From Candidatus Micrarchaeota archaeon CG1_02_47_40 (GTDB taxonomy: Archaea; Micrarchaeota; Micrarchaeia; Anstonellales; CG1-02-47-40), in contig MNVE01000014.1 of the NCBI GenBank assembly GCA_001871475.1, forward strand, positions 1 to 35,028: 35,028 nt of DNA, in the 5' to 3' direction. Positions 31,917 to 35,028 of the stretch are shown here, piece by piece. Under the pieces are notes generated by a model. That model was not told where the DNA came from, did no database searches, and saw only the letters and a list, made by a program, of their open reading frames with translations. The position numbers and the translations under genes were made by a program. Each line of letters opens with the position of its first letter. The first letter of the stretch is position 1.

Positions 31917-32524
31917 ACAGAATGGGAATTTTGAGCATTCGAGACATATTGAATTACAACTACTGCCCGCGCATAGTATATTTTGAGTATGTTCTGCGCA
32001 GACCACAGGGCAGGACGAAAAAGGAGGATGAGGGATTGAAACAGCATAATGAATTTGTGCCAAGAGGGAAGAGGAATAAGATGGTTAAACGGATTTGTTA
32101 TGACAAGAAGCTGTTTAATCTGCCGCTTTATTCTCCGCGCATGAACCTTCAAACTGTGGCGGATTGCGTGCTTATTGACACAAAAGAGAAGCTTGCTGTT
32201 CCGATGCAGTTTAAGCATGGAAAAACACCTTCTTGCTTGTATCGGACTATGAAATACCAGCTTGTAGCGGAGGCGTTGCTGATTGAGGAGTGCCTTGGGC
32301 TTTCATGTCCTTATGGACTTGTGAAATTCTTACCTGAAGAAACAACTCTTAGAACAGAAATAGACGAAATTCAAAAGCAAAAACTTAAAGAACAGCTTGA
32401 GAGTATTAACAACGTGGTGAGGTTTGAAAGGTATCCCGATGGTCCGAGAACGAGGAATTACTGCGGGGACTGCTGGTATCATGGAAAAGTTTGCACGGGA
32501 TTTGACGGCAAAATAGTGGGATGA
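31913..32524 (+). CDS. cas4: CRISPR-associated exonuclease Cas4
   Basis: A 203-aa RecB-like nuclease that trims prespacers and selects PAM orientation. The 4Fe-4S cluster cysteines are Cys18 (NYCPR) and Cys184, Cys187, Cys194 (YCGDCWYHGKVC). The nuclease motifs ADCVLID (Asp) and MQFKHGK (Gln/Lys) are visible, with QLVAEALLIEE as motif following. ATGA overlaps couple it to cas2 upstream and cas12f downstream. Cas4 beside a Cas12f is known for a subset of Cas14 loci. Confidence 0.93.
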   Translation: MNRMGILSIRDILNYNYCPRIVYFEYVLRRPQGRTKKEDEGLKQHNEFVPRGKRNKMVKRICYDKKLFNLPLYSPRMNLQTVADCVLIDTKEKLAVPMQFKHGKTPSCLYRTMKYQLVAEALLIEECLGLSCPYGLVKFLPEETTLRTEIDEIQKQKLKEQLESINNVVRFERYPDGPRTRNYCGDCWYHGKVCTGFDGKIVG

Positions 32525-34155
32525 ACATGAGTAAAACTACGATTTCAGTAAAATTAAAGATTATTGACTTAAGCTCTGAGAAAAAAGAGTTTCTTGATAA
32601 CTATTTTAACGAATACGCAAAAGCCACGACGTTCTGCCAGTTAAGAATACGGCGACTTTTGAGAAATACACACTGGCTTGGGAAAAAGGAGAAGAGTTCA
32701 AAAAAGTGGATTTTTGAAAGTGGAATATGCGATTTGTGCGGTGAAAACAAAGAACTTGTGAATGAAGATAGAAATTCAGGCGAACCTGCAAAAATTTGCA
32801 AAAGATGTTATAATGGAAGATATGGCAATCAGATGATACGTAAACTTTTCGTTTCAACGAAGAAAAGAGAAGTTCAGGAAAACATGGACATACGAAGAGT
32901 CGCTAAACTAAATAATACGCATTATCACCGCATACCGGAAGAAGCATTTGACATGATTAAAGCCGCCGATACAGCAGAAAAAAGAAGAAAGAAGAATGTC
33001 GAGTATGATAAAAAAAGACAGATGGAATTTATTGAGATGTTTAATGACGAAAAAAAACGTGCGGCAAGACCAAAAAAACCAAACGAAAGGGAAACCCGTT
33101 ACGTTCATATTTCTAAATTGGAAAGTCCGTCAAAGGGATATACTCTGAACGGAATAAAAAGAAAAATAGACGGCATGGGTAAAAAAATTGAGAGAGCAGA
33201 AAAAGGTCTCTCAAGAAAGAAGATTTTTGGTTATCAGGGCAATAGAATCAAACTTGATTCGAATTGGGTCCGGTTTGACCTTGCCGAATCGGAGATTACT
33301 ATCCCCTCACTGTTTAAGGAAATGAAACTAAGGATAACTGGACCGACCAACGTTCATTCAAAAAGCGGGCAGATATATTTTGCAGAATGGTTTGAGCGGA
33401 TAAACAAACAACCGAATAATTACTGTTATCTGATAAGAAAAACAAGTTCGAACGGCAAATATGAATATTATCTTCAATATACTTATGAAGCCGAAGTTGA
33501 GGCGAATAAGGAGTACGCTGGGTGTTTGGGGGTTGATATAGGATGTTCTAAACTTGCTGCCGCAGTTTATTATGATTCAAAAAACAAAAAAGCACAAAAA
33601 CCAATTGAGATATTCACGAATCCGATTAAAAAAATCAAGATGCGGCGCGAGAAACTGATTAAACTTCTTTCCAGAGTTAAGGTGCGGCACAGACGCAGAA
33701 AACTCATGCAACTCAGTAAAACTGAACCCATTATAGACTATACGTGCCACAAAACCGCAAGAAAAATTGTTGAAATGGCAAATACTGCCAAAGCTTTTAT
33801 CTCCATGGAGAATCTTGAAACTGGGATAAAGCAAAAGCAACAGGCAAGAGAAACAAAAAAGCAGAAGTTTTATCGGAATATGTTTCTTTTCAGAAAATTA
33901 AGCAAACTAATAGAGTACAAGGCTCTGCTGAAAGGGATAAAGATAGTATATGTGAAACCCGATTATACAAGCCAAACTTGTTCTTCATGTGGCGCAGACA
34001 AAGAAAAAACCGAGCGCCCATCACAAGCAATATTTCGCTGTCTTAATCCAACATGCCGATATTATCAAAGAGACATAAATGCCGACTTCAACGCCGCAGT
34101 GAATATAGCTAAGAAAGCTTTAAATAATACTGAAGTAGTAACTACGTTATTATGA
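32521..34155 (+). CDS. cas12f: miniature type V-F effector Cas12f (Cas14-type)
   Basis: A 544-aa RNA-guided DNA nuclease, the size of Cas12f1/Cas14a (400-700 aa). Split RuvC catalytic residues: Asp339 in LGVDIGCSK, Glu430 in ISMENLE, Asp522 in NADFNAA. A target-nucleic-acid-binding zinc finger lies between motifs II and III: Cys487/Cys490 (TCSSCGA) and Cys507/Cys512 (CLNPTC). An N-terminal zinc finger is also present: CDLCGEN (Cys70, Cys73) and CKRC (Cys93, Cys96). ATG 32521 overlaps the cas4 stop; ATG 32527 is an alternative. TnpB is excluded by the cas1-cas2-cas4 operon and the adjacent tracrRNA/array. The gene is visibly more AT-rich than its neighbours. Confidence 0.93.
   Translation: MNMSKTTISVKLKIIDLSSEKKEFLDNYFNEYAKATTFCQLRIRRLLRNTHWLGKKEKSSKKWIFESGICDLCGENKELVNEDRNSGEPAKICKRCYNGRYGNQMIRKLFVSTKKREVQENMDIRRVAKLNNTHYHRIPEEAFDMIKAADTAEKRRKKNVEYDKKRQMEFIEMFNDEKKRAARPKKPNERETRYVHISKLESPSKGYTLNGIKRKIDGMGKKIERAEKGLSRKKIFGYQGNRIKLDSNWVRFDLAESEITIPSLFKEMKLRITGPTNVHSKSGQIYFAEWFERINKQPNNYCYLIRKTSSNGKYEYYLQYTYEAEVEANKEYAGCLGVDIGCSKLAAAVYYDSKNKKAQKPIEIFTNPIKKIKMRREKLIKLLSRVKVRHRRRKLMQLSKTEPIIDYTCHKTARKIVEMANTAKAFISMENLETGIKQKQQARETKKQKFYRNMFLFRKLSKLIEYKALLKGIKIVYVKPDYTSQTCSSCGADKEKTERPSQAIFRCLNPTCRYYQRDINADFNAAVNIAKKALNNTEVVTTLL
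34118..34126 (+). promoter_or_regulatory. putative TATA box for tracrRNA inside cas12f 3' end
   Basis: CTTTAAATA lies in the last codons of cas12f. About 27 nt downstream is 34149, just before the first tracrRNA hairpin (34161). A separate promoter would allow tracrRNA to be made independently of the cas operon. Confidence 0.4.
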
Positions 34156-34340
34156 TTTACTCCGAGTAATCGGATGTGGATTATAGCACAGCAACCTATA
34201 TGGAAGCTGGGAACCGGTTTATCCGGAAATGCGCACCGTTGCATGGAATTATGTGCGCTTAAGACCTTATGATATCGCGCGGCTTGACTTCGCGATAGAC
34301 AGGTCAACTATTGTCTCGGTTCAACGTGCCAATTAGCAGG
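34150..34340 (+). ncRNA. candidate tracrRNA of the Cas12f locus
   Basis: Non-coding stretch between cas12f and the array on the same strand, the usual place for Cas12f tracrRNA. Structure seen: hairpin TCCGA-GTAA-TCGGA (34161-34174); CCGG-TTTAT-CCGG (34214-34226); an anti-repeat at 34238-34259, GTTGCAT then AATT..GTGCGCT, matching the repeat's ATGCAAC, GAATT and AGCGCAC segments in antiparallel order. A second partial anti-repeat, TCTCGGTTCAACGTGC (34314-34329), also pairs with the repeat. In the characterised Cas12f1 tracrRNA a TTGCAT anti-repeat and a second downstream anti-repeat occur in the same order. Ends are approximate. Confidence 0.7.
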
Positions 34341-34440
34341 TCTTTATAAATAGCCTGCAGATTTTCAAGTTGCTTTTCTTAGTGCAGAAAAGAAGGCAGG
34401 AGAAGCCTCCGTTTGGCAAAAAAAGGCGGTTGTATCTACT
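34341..34440 (+). promoter_or_regulatory. CRISPR leader with TATA box
   Basis: A 100-nt stretch directly before repeat 1. TTTATAAA at 34343-34350 predicts transcription of the array from about 34372. The segment is A/T-rich with several A runs. Leader-proximal spacers should be the newest. No ORF is seen here. Confidence 0.55.
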
Positions 34441-35028
34441 GTTTCAGCGCACGAATTAACGAGATGAGAGATGCAACTTCACTGTCAGATAAAGAATAAG
34501 CCACTCTGGTGTCCGTTTCAGCGCACGAATTAACGAGATGAGAGATGCAACTCTGATATTTCCGAGCGTTGAGGATGTGGCAACTGGGGTTTCAGCGCAC
34601 GAATTAACGAGATGAGAGATGCAACTAGACAAGCTCACGAATGTAGTAGCTCATGTTGCCTTTGTTTCAGCGCACGAATTAACGAGATGAGAGATGCAAC
34701 TCTCTCCGCGCAAATCGTATCTCCATGTTCCGCTCCGTTTCAGCGCACGAATTAACGAGATGAGAGATGCAACCAGCCATTTATCTTCTTATTTACTATG
34801 ATTGGGCGGGTTTCAGCGCACGAATTAACGAGATGAGAGATGCAACTTTCTGTCAATCCTTCCGCCAATACTTTGTTTTCAAGTTTCAGCGCACGAATTA
34901 ACGAGATGAGAGATGCAACTGGATATAGGGTATTTGAGATACCCCACACGGGCTTGTTTCAGCGCACGAATTAACGAGATGAGAGATGCAACTATGATTT
35001 ACTGCGCTCGTAGTTGCGACAAAGTGGC
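34441..35028 (+). CRISPR. CRISPR array, 8 repeats and 8 spacers, continues past window
   Basis: Eight identical 37-nt repeats start at 34441, 34515, 34589, 34664, 34737, 34810, 34883 and 34956. Each begins GTTTCAGCGCACGAATTAAC and ends GAGATGAGAGATGCAAC. Spacers are 37, 37, 38, 36, 36, 36, 36 and 36 nt; the eighth (34993-35028) ends exactly at the window edge, so the array probably goes on. The repeat resembles the Cas12f1/Cas14a repeat type (GTTG...ATGCAAC). Absence of any repeat mutation over eight units indicates an intact, recently active array. Confidence 0.97.

Noticed and set aside
32521-34155. Effector as an IS605-type TnpB transposon gene
   Set aside because: RuvC and zinc-finger motifs are shared, but the overlapping cas1-cas2-cas4 genes, anti-repeat and array, and the absence of a TnpA or transposon ends favour Cas12f.
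34456-34949. Open frames of 60-65 aa in the CRISPR array
   Set aside because: They are translations of the repeat unit (repeating SCISHLVNSCAET-like segment), not genes.

Overview
The window is archaeal chromosomal DNA, most likely from a DPANN archaeon (Micrarchaeota/Diapherotrites-like; this placement is an inference). Archaeal markers are a PCNA C-terminus, ribosomal protein L10e, elongation factor 1-beta, HerA, a zinc-hook Rad50, and strong TATA boxes whose distance to the start codon (about 25-29 nt) implies leaderless mRNAs for many genes. Genes are tightly packed on both strands.

Layout. 1-3.2 kb: PCNA (cut by the window edge), a small protein, a hexapeptide acyltransferase, a DUF1405-like membrane protein, an unknown protein and L10e. 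3.2-6.7 kb: a wHTH/coiled-coil protein, a radical SAM protein and a wHTH regulator. 6.8-11 kb: a peroxiredoxin, then a thiamine operon on the minus strand, thiM-thiE-thiC-thiL, with a degenerate tandem repeat at the thiM/thiE junction. 11-15.2 kb: phytoene/squalene synthase and a geranylgeranyl-reductase-like flavoprotein, a small charged protein, aspartate kinase, and an arrestin-like protein. 15.25-15.4 kb: a tRNA-Arg(GCG) that appears to be interrupted in its T-loop by a 70-nt intron. 15.4-22.4 kb: a membrane-anchored glycosidase-like protein, a DUF6390-like protein, an EamA transporter, an AbrB-ACT fusion, a HEAT-repeat protein, EF-1 beta, a long polypyrimidine tract and a secreted protein of unknown function. 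22.4-24.8 kb: a transsulfuration/cysteine operon with its own small wHTH regulator. 24.8-30.5 kb: rad50, a kinase-like protein, galT and herA.

30.6-35.0 kb holds the most notable system: a compact class 2 type V-F CRISPR-Cas locus, cas1-cas2-cas4-cas12f (Cas14-type miniature effector, 544 aa), the ORFs overlapping or 1 nt apart. It is followed by a non-coding stretch with a well-supported tracrRNA (anti-repeat, own TATA box, hairpins), a leader with a TATA box, and a CRISPR array of 8 identical 37-nt repeats and 8 spacers that runs off the window edge. The first 11 nt of the last visible spacer match the predicted tracrRNA start site next to a T-rich motif, which raises the possibility of self-regulation.

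Other observations worth checking are divergent leaderless gene pairs sharing one near-palindromic TATA box with an exact 55-nt spacing between start codons (twice), and two genes whose best Shine-Dalgarno/ATG start leads into a short frame that needs a +1 shift at a GGGGTG run.
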